Below are positions 40,201 through 52,900 of a DNA stretch of 64,000 bases, piece by piece. Both the position numbers and the translations under genes were made by a program. The notes below the pieces were generated by a model that saw nothing but the letters and a program-made list of their open reading frames with translations, was not told the origin of the DNA and ran no database searches. The stretch is from Ifrita kowaldi. Its lineage: Eukaryota; Chordata; Aves; Passeriformes; Cinclosomatidae. The stretch covers positions 1,136,420 to 1,200,419 of the forward strand of contig VZRS01006725.1 in the NCBI GenBank assembly GCA_013398055.1, given 5' to 3'. Position 1 is the first letter of the stretch; each line of letters opens with the position of its first letter.

Positions 40201-43200
40201 GGACCAGTTAGGGACAATGCTGAAAAAGGAAAAACTTGTGCTCCAGACATTCCACCATTTTATTCATAGCAAATTTGCAGTTATACAGTATGGCATGCTG
40301 GTTAAAAAAGCCTTAATTAGCTCTTCTGAGTCCCGAACAACCTTAGAAGTGCAGGCCCTGTTTGTAACTATTGCTGACTGTGCTCACCTGAAAAAAAGAA
40401 ATTATGAGTGGTGTTAGTGCTACCCACGAAGATAAGGCTGAAGTTGAGCAGCAATTATGGCTGAAAACCTGCAACATTTGAAGCTTTTTCGATTCCTGAG
40501 CTGTAAGGAATCTTTCATGCAGGTAATAAATTGGATGGCACTTAGATGAGGAGTACAAGTTGAAAGACAGAAGAGTGTGGACCAGACAGTACAAATCTAA
40601 ATGCACAGCTCAGACATTTGCCACAGTTCTGGGATTTCTGTAAGTAGCAGATAAAGAACAATTTGATTGTAAAGCTCGAGCTGTTACTGTTCAGCATTCC
40701 CAAGATGAAATTTGATGTCATTGAGCAGATTTATGGCATCCACAACATGGCAGGAAATACAATTAGCAAGGCAAAACTGCAACACCTACAGAAAATGGTG
40801 ATGGAAAAACAAATGAAGATAAAATTGTTTTTCATTTTTCTTATTCTTTTATTTCTGTACTTTCCCGTTGTGAAGCAAGGACATAAAATGATTGACACTG
40901 TTAAATGAATAATGAATAATGCCTGAAATACAGGAATAAGTATTTAGTGTCTGGTGAGAACTGTGGCCTAAGACAGAAAGAGGCTTTAGAGTGAAAAGGA
41001 TCAAAACCTTAATAGCCATTAATGCACAACAATCACAAAGGTTCAAGGTAAGGGAACAGGGAAGCAGAGTAGGCAGGCACTGTCTGAGAGAGCAGACACT
41101 GCCTCTTAGGGCAGAGAAAACACAAAAAAACAGGAGCTAAAACACTCAGCCCAAAATGTTACTGAGTGTTGTGTGGGCAGCGGAAATATCCCAGTGTTTG
41201 TTCCCTAAAGAAAATGGAAGCTGAAACACGTGCAAGTGCCCTCAGAGGCTAACAAGAAACACAAGTTGTGTGACAAGATTCTCCAAATGGACACTTCTTA
41301 TCCAGAAAATAACATCCTGGATGTTGTTTTGCCACTTTGCTGTAAGACCAGTAACAACCTGGGTTCTGGCTGAGCAGCAGAGCTGCAATCTTGTTCCGGC
41401 AGCCCTGATAAGCAACTGACACATGACCACCAGGAGAGAACTTCAGCACTGCAGGATCAGTGGGCTAGCCATCAAAAAACTCATCACAAGATGATGTATT
41501 GTTGCCCGAACTTTTTGACAACTGTTGCAGTAATACCCTACCTTCCAAGAAAACCTCTTCCCAGAACAGTTGAGTAAATCTCAGATGAGCCATTAACTTG
41601 ATTTACCATAGCAATGTATCACTTTTTTTCCTAGAATCAAGTTGAGCTACATTTTTTCTACTTTTTTTCTTTTACTTTAAAGTGACTTCTAAAATGTGTC
41701 CTAATGAAAAACCAAAATGGAATAACCATGTAACCCAGACACAGAATATTTCTTACAAAACATGTTGACTTCTCTCATTCGCTGCCATTTTTTACTAATA
41801 CCGAGACAAAATGTAACTCAAAATCACAAACAGCTTGGGTTCTCTTCAGTATTTTGACAAATAAAGAAATATTTGGCCAAGGGAATCACGGATTATGTGC
41901 CACAATAATGAAAAATTGTGCCTTGATATTGAGTAGCAGAATTCACTGCTCTGGAATAAGGAACTGGTTCCACTTTCCACGTGAGACACAGGACAAAGCC
42001 TGAGTTGCCAAAGCTGTCCAGGAGAGCCAGAGGGCTTGCACGTCCTCTGTTTGGGAATTTTGTGAATGCAGAGCTCTCTGTGAATTCCTGCATTACGTTC
42101 ACACTTCACATTTTTACAAACCCCAGTCTTTGTTCTAACAGAATCTCACAAGTGACACAATTATAGAAGAGGACTAACAAACATTAAAACTGACAGAACA
42201 TAAAATGTTCTCAGTTCAGTGGCTTGTATATAAGCTAAAAGCAAAGAAGACAGCACATATTTCTTCACTTGAAAACTTCCCCCAGAATCTTCTTTCAGGG
42301 ACAGCTTGAAGAGACAAATTGTACTGGAGTTCTCCAATCTGTCACAGTAGAGGAAAGCTTCTGAGCTGTAGAGAGATGCCTTCGAATTAAAAATATATCG
42401 TTTCATCTGAGAATTTATAAACCTTTCTAGTTCAGTTGGGTTTTTTCTCTCCCTCTGAATATCAGAAATACACCTTCTAACTCTTATCCAGATACAAACT
42501 ACCAAAACAAGTGTATCCAAATCCAGACCAAGCGTTGCAGTGTTGATTTTTTAGTATATTCTTAATGCTAGTTCTTTCTTCAAAATTTAAATGTCAATGT
42601 AGAGCAAAGTGAGGAAGTGTTTTAATGGGAACTCCAGGCTGAGGATGATCATCCATACCATAGGAAGCTGGAATCCAGGCTCAGTGATCTCACTGAAAAA
42701 ACCCAATACAAGTGAGGAGTTATTGTCTCTCATGCAAGGAGAGCGATTTTGTGTAAGACCCAACAAAACAGGTTAATTTTAGGGCTAATGAAAAACTCGA
42801 CCAATCTCTGACTTAAAACTTGTGGATTTAGCCTGGGAGATGTTCCTTTTTATGAGAAATCTGCATCCGTGCACAAGAATTGGTGGAATCTCGTCATGCT
42901 CTGACATGATACACATAAAATTTAAAAAGAACACTGTGTTTTCTGATCAAGTGATTCCTGTAAACACAACTCCCTTGGTGGCTGCATATTCAGTGCTCAT
43001 CTGTGGTCATCCGTAGAGTTGTACTTTCATATGAGGTCTATTCTAGCCTGATGTCATGGGTCATAACCTTTACAGTTTGAAAAGTTCTTTAAAATGATCA
43101 TTTACAACTCATTTTCTCCTTGTGAGTCTTCTTGTTGGGAAATATGTCGACTGCAGGTTTTATTTTCTTTTCCTCAGGGAAGGTTCATATATGTTTTTCA

Positions 43201-46200
43201 GTTAAGCATTTTGATTTAGTGAATCACTGAGGCTTTCTGTGAAGTCAGTCACGATATTCATGTTTTACAACTGGGGAAGATGCAGAACAGAGAAGGAAAG
43301 TGACTTTCATGGTGATACTGTAAGTGGCAAGGCTGGGAATAGAAACTGGAGATCTTTACTGCCAGATCCACTCCAGTGGATGAAGACCATTCTCTACGAC
43401 TCCGTATTTTTCCATGATTTCCTTTTTAAAAGTCATTATCCTTGTGGGTTTGCAAATAGTATGATAAATGATATATTAAGTCACCTCTACCAATTTCATG
43501 TGATTTTATTGCAAAATAGTAAAAGGGGATATTCTGGCAGTGTTTTGTGGAAAATTGAAACAGCAAAAAAACCCCCAAAAAACAGATCTTAATTCTGACT
43601 CCATAATTTTCAAAAAATCTAAGAGAGTTCAAGGAATGGACTTGTAAATTTCAGGAAATTATCAAAAACATTCAAATTGTTGTAAAAGTGAGAGTGTAGA
43701 AAGCCTGTAATGCCTCAAGGAAAAGGAAATGCATAGTGGAATGTAACTCGACACCTTTCATTGGGGTAATGATTTGAGGGTGTAGTAAATTAGGATTTTG
43801 AGCTCCTGTTGCCCAATCAGAAAAGTCTTGTGTTCCCTCTGCAAACCAGCCTCTCACATAGATGCATTTGCCACTTGAGATGCTCTGTCTTCGTGTCATG
43901 GTAGAAAACCTTTCTAGGCGTCCTCATTGGTCTGGATAATTCAACAGGAGTGCAGTTTGCATCTGTGGCTGGTGTGGAACAGATTTATATTGCAAAGTGG
44001 TTTGATCCTGCACAGATCTGGTTTTGGTGTTTGCAGTCACAGCCTGAGCCAGAATGAACAGTAATGACCACTCTGGAAAGAATCCCAATGTCATCAGTCC
44101 TTTTACCACGGTAAAAGTCTCAACCAGACATGATTCTGTTTCCATTCTCTCTCTCTGGCTCCTTTTTTTGACCTGTCCCTGAACAGGGTCATTCTCTGAT
44201 CGTGTTTAAAGATTTAGATAGAAAAACAACTTCCTGAGCTCTTACCCCATCTGCTCTTGGAGAGACCCAGTGGTTTCTTTTAAAAATGCACTCTTGCAAA
44301 CTTTACACCTGAGCTTGCTGACCCCTTACCAGCAGGTTACGTTGAGGAACCCCCATAGCACCTTCTGTTACTCTTCGGAGGTGGGAGGTGAGCTGGGGTG
44401 TGCAGAAAAGCTGCATGAAACAAGCTCAGACACTAAATAACAAGTTTCAGCCTAGAGTAAGATTTTTATGACTGAATTATGAGCCTCCTGTAATAGAAAC
44501 TGTAAGGGAAATTCAAACAGGCTATTAATTGTAGCAATGCCAATATATTAAGATGAGTAAGATTTTCTAAAGGTATATACTAAGCAATTTCAATTCTTTT
44601 TACTTGCTTCATTAGGAGGAAATTCTTTGCAGATGCATTTCCAATAAATGTGTGTGCTGATTTAAGAGCTCCTGTATTGGAGTCAGTCACCTCTGCCAAG
44701 GCTCAGAAAACACCACATTCCTAAAGCCATCGGGGTTGTACTGCGGTTACATGCTCCTCTCTGCCTTCGGCTTTCTCTAATCTTCATCTGACCTGCGGTA
44801 AATTCATGCTGACTGTTCTCACCCTCAAGGAAATGAAGTAAGATTAAGGTTTCTAAGAGTATAAAGTTCTGAAAATTAATATCATGGTCCTGAAGCCTCT
44901 TGGCTGTTCTAGGAAATGGTACAAGTCCACTGGTCATGATATTTTGTTCACTTGACAGAACTGTTTTGTGGAAAGGCTGAAACTTCTCCTTTGAGAAGGC
45001 CACTTTCAGTTATTCTTGGTCAATGAGGGATTCCCTGAAATTCTGCCTGGAATTTCAAACACAGAGGGAGAGAATCAATCCAGCATTATCCATGGCATGG
45101 TGGCTCTGTCACACAGAAAGAGAAGAAAGCTGGCTTAAGTCCCTTCTCTGTCTGATTCAGGTCAAGGATTTGAGTCTCAGTTGAGATCTTTTGTCATAGC
45201 ACTCACTTCACCTGGTCCAATTTTTTTTTAATATTTACGTACACTAGAACAGATCTTTGGAAAGACACTGTAAAAAAGGAAACAAGGTTTGCCTTCTAAT
45301 TAAAAAAAAAAAAAAAATTCTCTGAGTCAGAACTCTTTTGTCCAGATCTCATTCTTCAGGAGTGGATTGTGTGAAGTTCACAATGTATGTGCATAAATAT
45401 GTTAGCCACAAATCAATGTGAAAACCAGAGAAACTTTAACTTGAAAGTGACAACACTAAGCACATTTACAAAGGACAATCAGCAGAGTTCTACACTGAAG
45501 TAAGAACTGCATCTACAAAAGCAATTCTTGTCACTGAAAGAAGAGAACAATTTTGTTTTCATAAAGAATCATCTGCATTGGGCTCCTCTAGCTTTGCATG
45601 AGATAAAAAGGTTATTTTATTTCGTTACTGGCTCTCTTCTGTTCTTCCTGTGCCAAGCCTCTGTGCATGCTACTGTGAACACAGATTTGTGTTACATCAC
45701 TGGAGAAGTGCTTGCCTTTGTGTGTCTGGATGCTTAGGTGTATTTGGGGAGCAGGCACCTCTGCCAGAAACAACTGAGTAAAAAAATATGTATCAGCATA
45801 AATGGTGCCTGTTTTTCCTCAATATTCATATTTTCATGGGAAGTATTTCCACAGATTTCCTTTAAAGGAATGAAGTGTTTGGAAAGCCTAAAGGGACAAA
45901 AAAATCATTTCCTCTGACTAAGCATCCCTAAAATGTTAAACATAATTTTCAGAATACACAAAAATATCTGTTACTTCATTTGACTTGCTCCAAAAAAATT
46001 GGTTTTCTGCCAACCTCTTCTCCCCTTAGCTTCTCTTGAAAAGATATTTCCATTCTGAGACCAGTTGCAAAAAAAATATAAGGAATCTCATCAGTGGAAT
46101 AAAATCAACTTTATAACAGATGAAACTGGACTATCACAAAAGAAAGAAAATTATTTCTTTTTCATGTTCTTCAGCGTTTGATTTACGTTGTTATTGAAGT

Positions 46201-49200
46201 AAATCCAGAAAAATTTCTTATTTCTGTCTGTCCAGGAACACATGCAAGACAGTAACTCCTCACCGTTTCCAGCTGCAAGGTACCTTCAATAGCACTTTGA
46301 GCTCCAGGTGGCCCAAGAGACCTAAAGACTGGGAAATAAAAACTGTGCTCTCTGGAATACCAGGCTACCAGAACCAGTGGGGCTGCTCCAACACACACAA
46401 GCTGAGGCTCTGGCCTGTGAGAGGCAGTGGTGTCCATCAGTACCAGAGCGCTGTCAGGAGGGCTTTACACTGGCACCAGCAGAAAGCACCTCTGCTTTCT
46501 TTTCTCTGCTCTGAAATCATGGAACTCCTTTTCTTAACTGCTTTTCATTACAGTTCTCTCTGGAAAAATACCAGTAATTTAAAGGTTAATAGAATGCTGA
46601 TGTCACTGTCATTAGAGCAGAGGAAAAACATTTTTGTAATTACTGCAAATGCTTTCCTGCTGTTCAGCCAATAAGATATGGCCCCCAATCTGAGATGGAA
46701 GGTGGGTGTAGAGCTCTGTGTGAGCGAGAACTTGTGACAGGGTGATCAGACTAGCACAGAAATGATGCCTGAGTCACTGGGAGCATGTTGGAAATTGGTC
46801 ATTAAGAAACCCACCTGGCAAAAATAGAAGTCAAAATGTCAAGGATGAGGATGTCATAAAAATGCAGTTTATGGCACTGGCTAGCTAAAAAAATTCAGGC
46901 CATGGGCTTAATCAAAATTCATGTTTTGATTTCACTACACAGCATTACAAGTCATCCCATTAGTGTAGGAGTTTTACATTTTCAAAAATAGCTGTGATGC
47001 TGCAGAGCTGACCATGCACGGGAGCCTGTGGGAGTGACCCCTGGGACAGGGCTGGCAGTCGGTCACACCCGGATCATTATCCCTAAAGCTGGTTTGTTCT
47101 GTGCCTGGTCACTTCCCATGGAGTGAGTTGTGCCTTGAAGTGCTCAGTGAGGTCTCTGCTCTGCCTCCCGAGGTGGGAAGTGGCATTTCAGAGCTCACTG
47201 GAATAGCTGGGAGCAAACAGAGCAGCTCAGCTTGGGAGGTTTTCTGTTCCGCTGATGGGAGACCTCTCAAAATTAAATTTATAGTTATTCAAATTTCTGT
47301 ATTTTCAAAAGACCATAAAAAGAGAGTAATTGCTGCATTGTAGTTGTTTCAAGAAATGTCAATTCCTTTCCCCATTTTCCAACAGAAGTTCAAAATTGGT
47401 GGGTTTTTACCAGAAAAAGCATTTGTTTGCCTGCACCCAAGACCCTAAGAAAAAAACTCTCTACAAATAAGGCATCACGTGAGTTTTGCTAACTTTAATG
47501 GAATTGCATTTGCTCAATTGCTACTGAAATTCTACACTCTGATGGATGCTCTGATGAAGACACACTAACTTCCTTCTGTAACCCTCCTTGCATGGCACTG
47601 GGCTCAGGCTCATTGGCTCTGTCCCTCAGAGCTGCTCCATCCAGTAGAAGCTCAGGCATCCTGTGTGCTGTAGTATTTTACAGTGAAGAAATGCCCTAAA
47701 AAACTCATCAATGAAGAATAAATTTTGCTGTTGTTCTTTCTACAATCACGTACTTCCCAGATTCCCTTTGGCAGACCTGTCCTTAGTCACCCCACGGTTT
47801 CCACGTGTTGCAGTGGATGTGGATTGTAAGGGGAAAAAAAAAGAGTTTACAAAAAAGCAGCTACATGTTTCAGTGCAGAGCTGGCATCCCCTGGAGGAGG
47901 TTGGGATGAGAGAAGCAGCACGTGCAGGTGAAGGTCAGAAACGCCAAGAGGAGTTGGAGAATGTGATAATAGACAGGAGCAGATAACAGGAGGAGTTTCA
48001 CTGCACGGGGAACAAGCAGGGCAGATTAGGAGGAAGATAAATAGGCCTTTGAAACTTCAAATCTTCCCCTTTCCCAATTTAACATATGAAAGTGAATTAT
48101 ATCTGAATGCTTATAGGGATCTAAAACTGAGAAATAGCCAAGGTTCTTTTCTGACTTCTTTTCAGCGTTCCAGCAGCTCAGTTTTCACTTTGAAACACAA
48201 GTGGCAAGCAAAATGCTCCGGATGGGAGCTGCAGAGTTCCGAAAGGCATGGCCTCCAGAGATAATCATTACAGCAGCAAGTGTTCCTTCCTTGTATCATC
48301 TCTGCAGTGATCAGGACTCTTGTACAGACTCTCAATGTTGTACCAAACTGCCCCTAAGTGATCTGAATGGTTTGGAATTGCAAATAAGTTATAGTTTAGC
48401 TGCACCAACTCAAATGTAATATTGAAACTGCGTCCTTGAGTATCTATTTCTGTACTACTTTTAAGTGAACTAGACTATCTGATTTTTACCTGGTGCTGTG
48501 GATGTAGTCTGCATTAACTTGTGATCGTGGTTGAGAATCTGAGAGACCTGAGATCTTCATGGTCTCAGCCTTAGGACAGGCTTTTTTCCTACAGGCCAAA
48601 TTGATTAATAAGAATTAACACCCAAAGGCTTAGCACAGATATATTATCTCTAATTCTTTTAAAGCTTTGAAGCTTCAGTTCAAGTTTTGACTGATCATGA
48701 CATAGAGTATGGACCAAATAAGTCAGACATTTCGAACAAAACCAGAAATTGGAGGAATGGTACCTCTTTTATAGATCTAAGAGTTCTTGACAATTCAGGT
48801 AATAAATACATAGGAGAATGAAGGATACCATTTATATCTTGGCTCTTCAGAAAACAGGAATCCTCCCCCTCAGTTAACTGTAATTGCTGTGATTCAATGC
48901 AAATATTAAATTAATTGCTTTAATACAGTGGGAAGATCACTGTTCAAGAGGTGGTTCATCCCCTCACTTTTAGGTTCAGCTTCCAGCTTTTTCCAGCTGT
49001 CACTTCTGTTTAGACTTCATCAGGCTAAAATGAAACTAATCACAGACATGCAGTGTGGCAAATCTGCCTGACCAGAAATTTCTCTTCACTCTTCTGGCAG
49101 GATTAGATCCTAACATTGTGTTAATTCAGCCAGGCTTTTCCTCTGATCAACAGAGTGACTAATGGTCCTGACTGTGGTGTTTGTCTCAAGGGCAAAGCAG

Positions 49201-49904
49201 AGTGTGGCAGCCAGGAGCTGGAGCTGTCATGTTGGGCAGTCAGCAGTGTTTGCACTGCTATAAAACTTAGCAAAGCTGTGGCCATGCAGAGATGCTGCTG
49301 GAGGGGAGCATTTGCAGGGGACCTGTCCTTTGCTCAGGCTCGTGGAAAGGAGTTGGCTTCTTCAGGCTCCAGGGGAGCAGCCCTTGGACGTGGGGAATGC
49401 TTGTTTAGATTGTAAGGGACAGTTTGCCAGTGAGGTGGAAGCCATGCTGTGGGTGTCAAAGAGCTCTCAGACCTCTTTGAATCCTTTTTTACATGTATTC
49501 CTTCTCCTCTTCTTACTTCTGTGGTCCTGTGCTCCTTGTTCCCCTTGCTCCCATGACCTGAGATTGGTGAAGACACGGTGATAATACACAGCAAACAGTT
49601 CTTTGTCAGAAAAGCATGTGCACAGATCTTGTGCTCTTCACCAGATATTTAATTTTAATTTGTTACAGTGCAGAGAACATTGGTGTATGGAAACCATATT
49701 GACTGACATAAGCTTCTCAAAGGAAAATCTGATATGGATTTCATGCACATATTGATGGAAAAGAGCATTTCATTTCCTCAGATAGCTAATGGCATAGAAC
49801 TCTCAAGGACATTTAAAACAATGAGATAGTTTTGTAAAAAACCAAAAAACTGTGTGAGTTAATTCACCAAATACCTTTAAAACCAATGTGTGCTCATTAT
49901 TGCC
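31286..49904. other. Intergenic stretch upstream of SPOPL, no gene recognised
   Basis: About 18.6 kb of AT-rich sequence. Open frames are short, occur on both strands and overlap one another, with no domain signature. No tRNA, snRNA or long repeat was recognised. A-runs occur at 35991-36005 and 45302-45317. The block at 36840-37150 has low-complexity-free, homeodomain- and octamer-like AT-rich sequence that could be a conserved non-coding element, but this is a guess. Confidence 0.6.
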
Positions 49905-49945
49905 TGTCCTGGTTTTGACTGGGATAAAGTTCATTTTTTTCATTG
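49905..49945 (+). mobile_element. Possible avian endogenous retrovirus LTR fragment
   Basis: Begins TGTCCTGGTTTTGACTGGGA and continues TAAAGTTCATTTTTTTC. This resembles the start of a common avian LTR family as I remember it. Only about 40 bp are recognisable; no retroviral coding sequence lies nearby. Confidence 0.4.
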
Positions 49946-52900
49946 CTCATAATCTGAATTTGTGAATAACATTTTTACTTCATTTTTAAATGCCCACACT
50001 GTACTGCACAACTATTTCAGCAGCTTCATGTGCAGTTTTTTTATCGAGGGGCAGTTTGCCCACAGCAGCTTTGGCACTTTCAAGGTGAGTAAGAATAGTA
50101 ATAAGGTAATAGTTTTGCTATTGCAATTAAAGGTGAAAATTATTTCTTTTAAATTTGCAAATACTTTCGGTGGATACTGGACATAAACTTACAGCTGTAT
50201 AATCTCTCCAAGAACCCACACTAACTTTCAAAGGTCGAAGCAGTAGCATAAAGAAGGAAAATGAGATGTAATGTACCAGTTTCTGTGATTTCTACTTTCA
50301 TAGGACTGCTATCAACAGCTATTATAATAGTATAGCAATGAGGACAGTTGTCAACATAGGCAAAAAGATTCTGTACCTTTTACTGTAATATGAAATTCAT
50401 CTTCATGAGTATCTTTACATGCACACTTGCTAAATGCAATAGTCAATGCAGTTGAAATGGTTTTCTCCTTTACCTTTTCCATTATGGCTAAGCACCTAAG
50501 GAAAAAATGTGTTTCCAATTGTTTGTGTCTTAGCACGATAGTTACACAGAATTTTTCATGACAGAAGCTCACAAAGCTCTTAGTAATCTATTTAAAAAAC
50601 CCCAAAACCACAACAAACCATGAATACAACACAAAGAAGAGAAAAAATTAGCGAAAGTCATGGGATAAAAACCTGTTAATAACATTTCTGCTATTGAGTG
50701 CCTCCTTCTGTGCCTTTAAACTTGCACTGTGTGCCTTGCCAAATGGCTGCTCTTTTTGCATGTGCTGGCTTTTGCCTCTCTAGATAAAAAAATACTGCTG
50801 TGGTAGTATTAATAGTGCAGGCAAATGGTTTAATCACAGGAAGGGACAAGAAGTTTTCTTGTAATTGGATGAGTATCTTCCCCTGGTTGAAAGTTTAGCT
50901 TGTGGCCATTTATAACCTTTCTATTTCCAGCTGAAACCTGAACCCTTGTTCTTCACGTGGAGAATGCTGCTTTCTGATAATGTTCCCCTGTGACTGAGAG
51001 GAGGGGTTGAGTGTTGAGCATGTAATTACAGGTCAATATTAGGCCTCCAAATTTCTCAGGAAAACATTCACTTCTGCCAAATTCTTTGCTGCAAAGTGTG
51101 CAGCTCTACAGGTCCCCTGACTTGGCTTAGCTGGCTAACAGTGATCCACAGGCCACACTTCAGGCACCACTCCCCAAAGACAAAGAACAATATGAAAGGC
51201 AAACAGTAGTAGGGATTTCTATCACAGCTGTGTTACGTTGTTCAGCACTGTAGTGTCATGCTGTTTCTTGATCCCAGTTTGAGAGAATTTTCTTATCTAT
51301 AAAATAGTAGTAGAGATGTCAAGTACAGCCACTGTACTTGGAAGAGCTGTTTTACTCCATGCCGTGAGTGTTAAACTGGGAAAAAAAAGGTGAAGGGCCA
51401 TTTCATATTTCTCTAGGCACCAGTGGATATTTGTTTCCATGCTTTCCACTGCAGAAAAATGGGTTCTTTCCTAGTATACATGGGCTTGTATCTGACTATT
51501 ACAAAATATTTTTTTAATTTATGTTCCTAGTGTGCTTATTTATTATGTAACAAAAGTTCGGTCTATGTCACAAAACTGCAGCCTCTTTGCACTAAACTCC
51601 TCAGTTTAGTGCAGCTAAGAAGGGGCAATTAGGCTGAGAAAATAAGTGTGTGTTTCACATGAAACTGCAGCAGCTTGAAGTGCCCTCTGTTCACAGTCTC
51701 TTAACTAATAAGTTTTAATTTAGGGAGGTTGTATTAGGTGCACAGCATGAGCCTATATCATACTGAAGTGCCCTCATTTGTACAGGTAGGTAGCTGTGGT
51801 GTAAATATTCTTCAGTTTTAAGATGGGGACAAAAGTATCAGCCTGTGATCAGATCCTGTTAAATGGCTTCATGTTGTTATTTAAGGCACAAGGAATGTAG
51901 CTAGTTACAGATTTTGATATTTGCAGTGCATTATCTGTATTTTGCCTGTGGCACAGCGTGAACGAAGAGAGCTTGTTGCAGGACCTAAGTATGATACACA
52001 TGAAACTTGTCTGGGCCTTGATTTTAGTAGCAGTTCTGCCATTACTTTTCCTGTGCAAAGTTGTACTCTTTCAGCCAAATGAGTTTTAACCTGAATTGAA
52101 GCTGTTTCTCAGGAACAGATTTGCTTTAACCACCATTTTCATTCTCTACTTGTGTGTGTTGGGCTGTGGTTTTTTTCAATGGCACCTGACTACCTCTCTC
52201 ACTAGGCATTTAACCTTTTTTTTTTTTAAATAGATGTGTGAGAAGGCCTTCTGTGAGCTACCAGAGCTTGCTCTCAAAGCTCAATGAGTTCTCAGTCGTA
52301 CGAGCCCTGTGCAAGATTAATTCAAGTCAATAGAGGATTTAAAAGTGAAAGGGGAGAAAAATCAGGTCAGCAAGAAATATGAATAGACTGATTAAATCAG
52401 TGGGAAATGCGGTGGTGAAAGACAGAGGATTCCAATTCCATTTATTATAAACTGTGAGGCTGAGATGCTTAGTAGCAAGGAAGGACAGTATTGCTTGAGA
52501 ATTGAATTGAATTGGCAGAGCACATCCAAACATTCTTCTTCCAACAGAATGATTAAATATGTAATATAACTTGGTACAAGTGCTTGGTCTCTCTGCTTTT
52601 TAGTAGGAAGACTGTGAACATAACTCCTGAGGAAAAGATCAGTGGTGTTCCCTTCCACCAAAGGAATGAAGTATCTAAGAATGCATTGGATACTGTGTGG
52701 TTTGTGGTTTCTGTTTTAAAATAGTGGTGACAAAATCTGGGTGGGCCTAGTTCATCACGTCCTATTCTGAAAGGTCAAGATGAAATCCTGATCCAAGGAT
52801 CAGTTCCAGAGTCCTTATTGCTGGTTACATACAGCTATCAATACATTCTAGAGTATGGTTTGTTGTCCTTTAATCTTAGATTTTACTGTAGTAAAAACAT

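Noticed and set aside
40663..40908. 81-codon plus-strand ORF with a hydrophobic segment
   Set aside because: The hydrophobic run comes from T-rich DNA; no acceptor, family resemblance or further exons.
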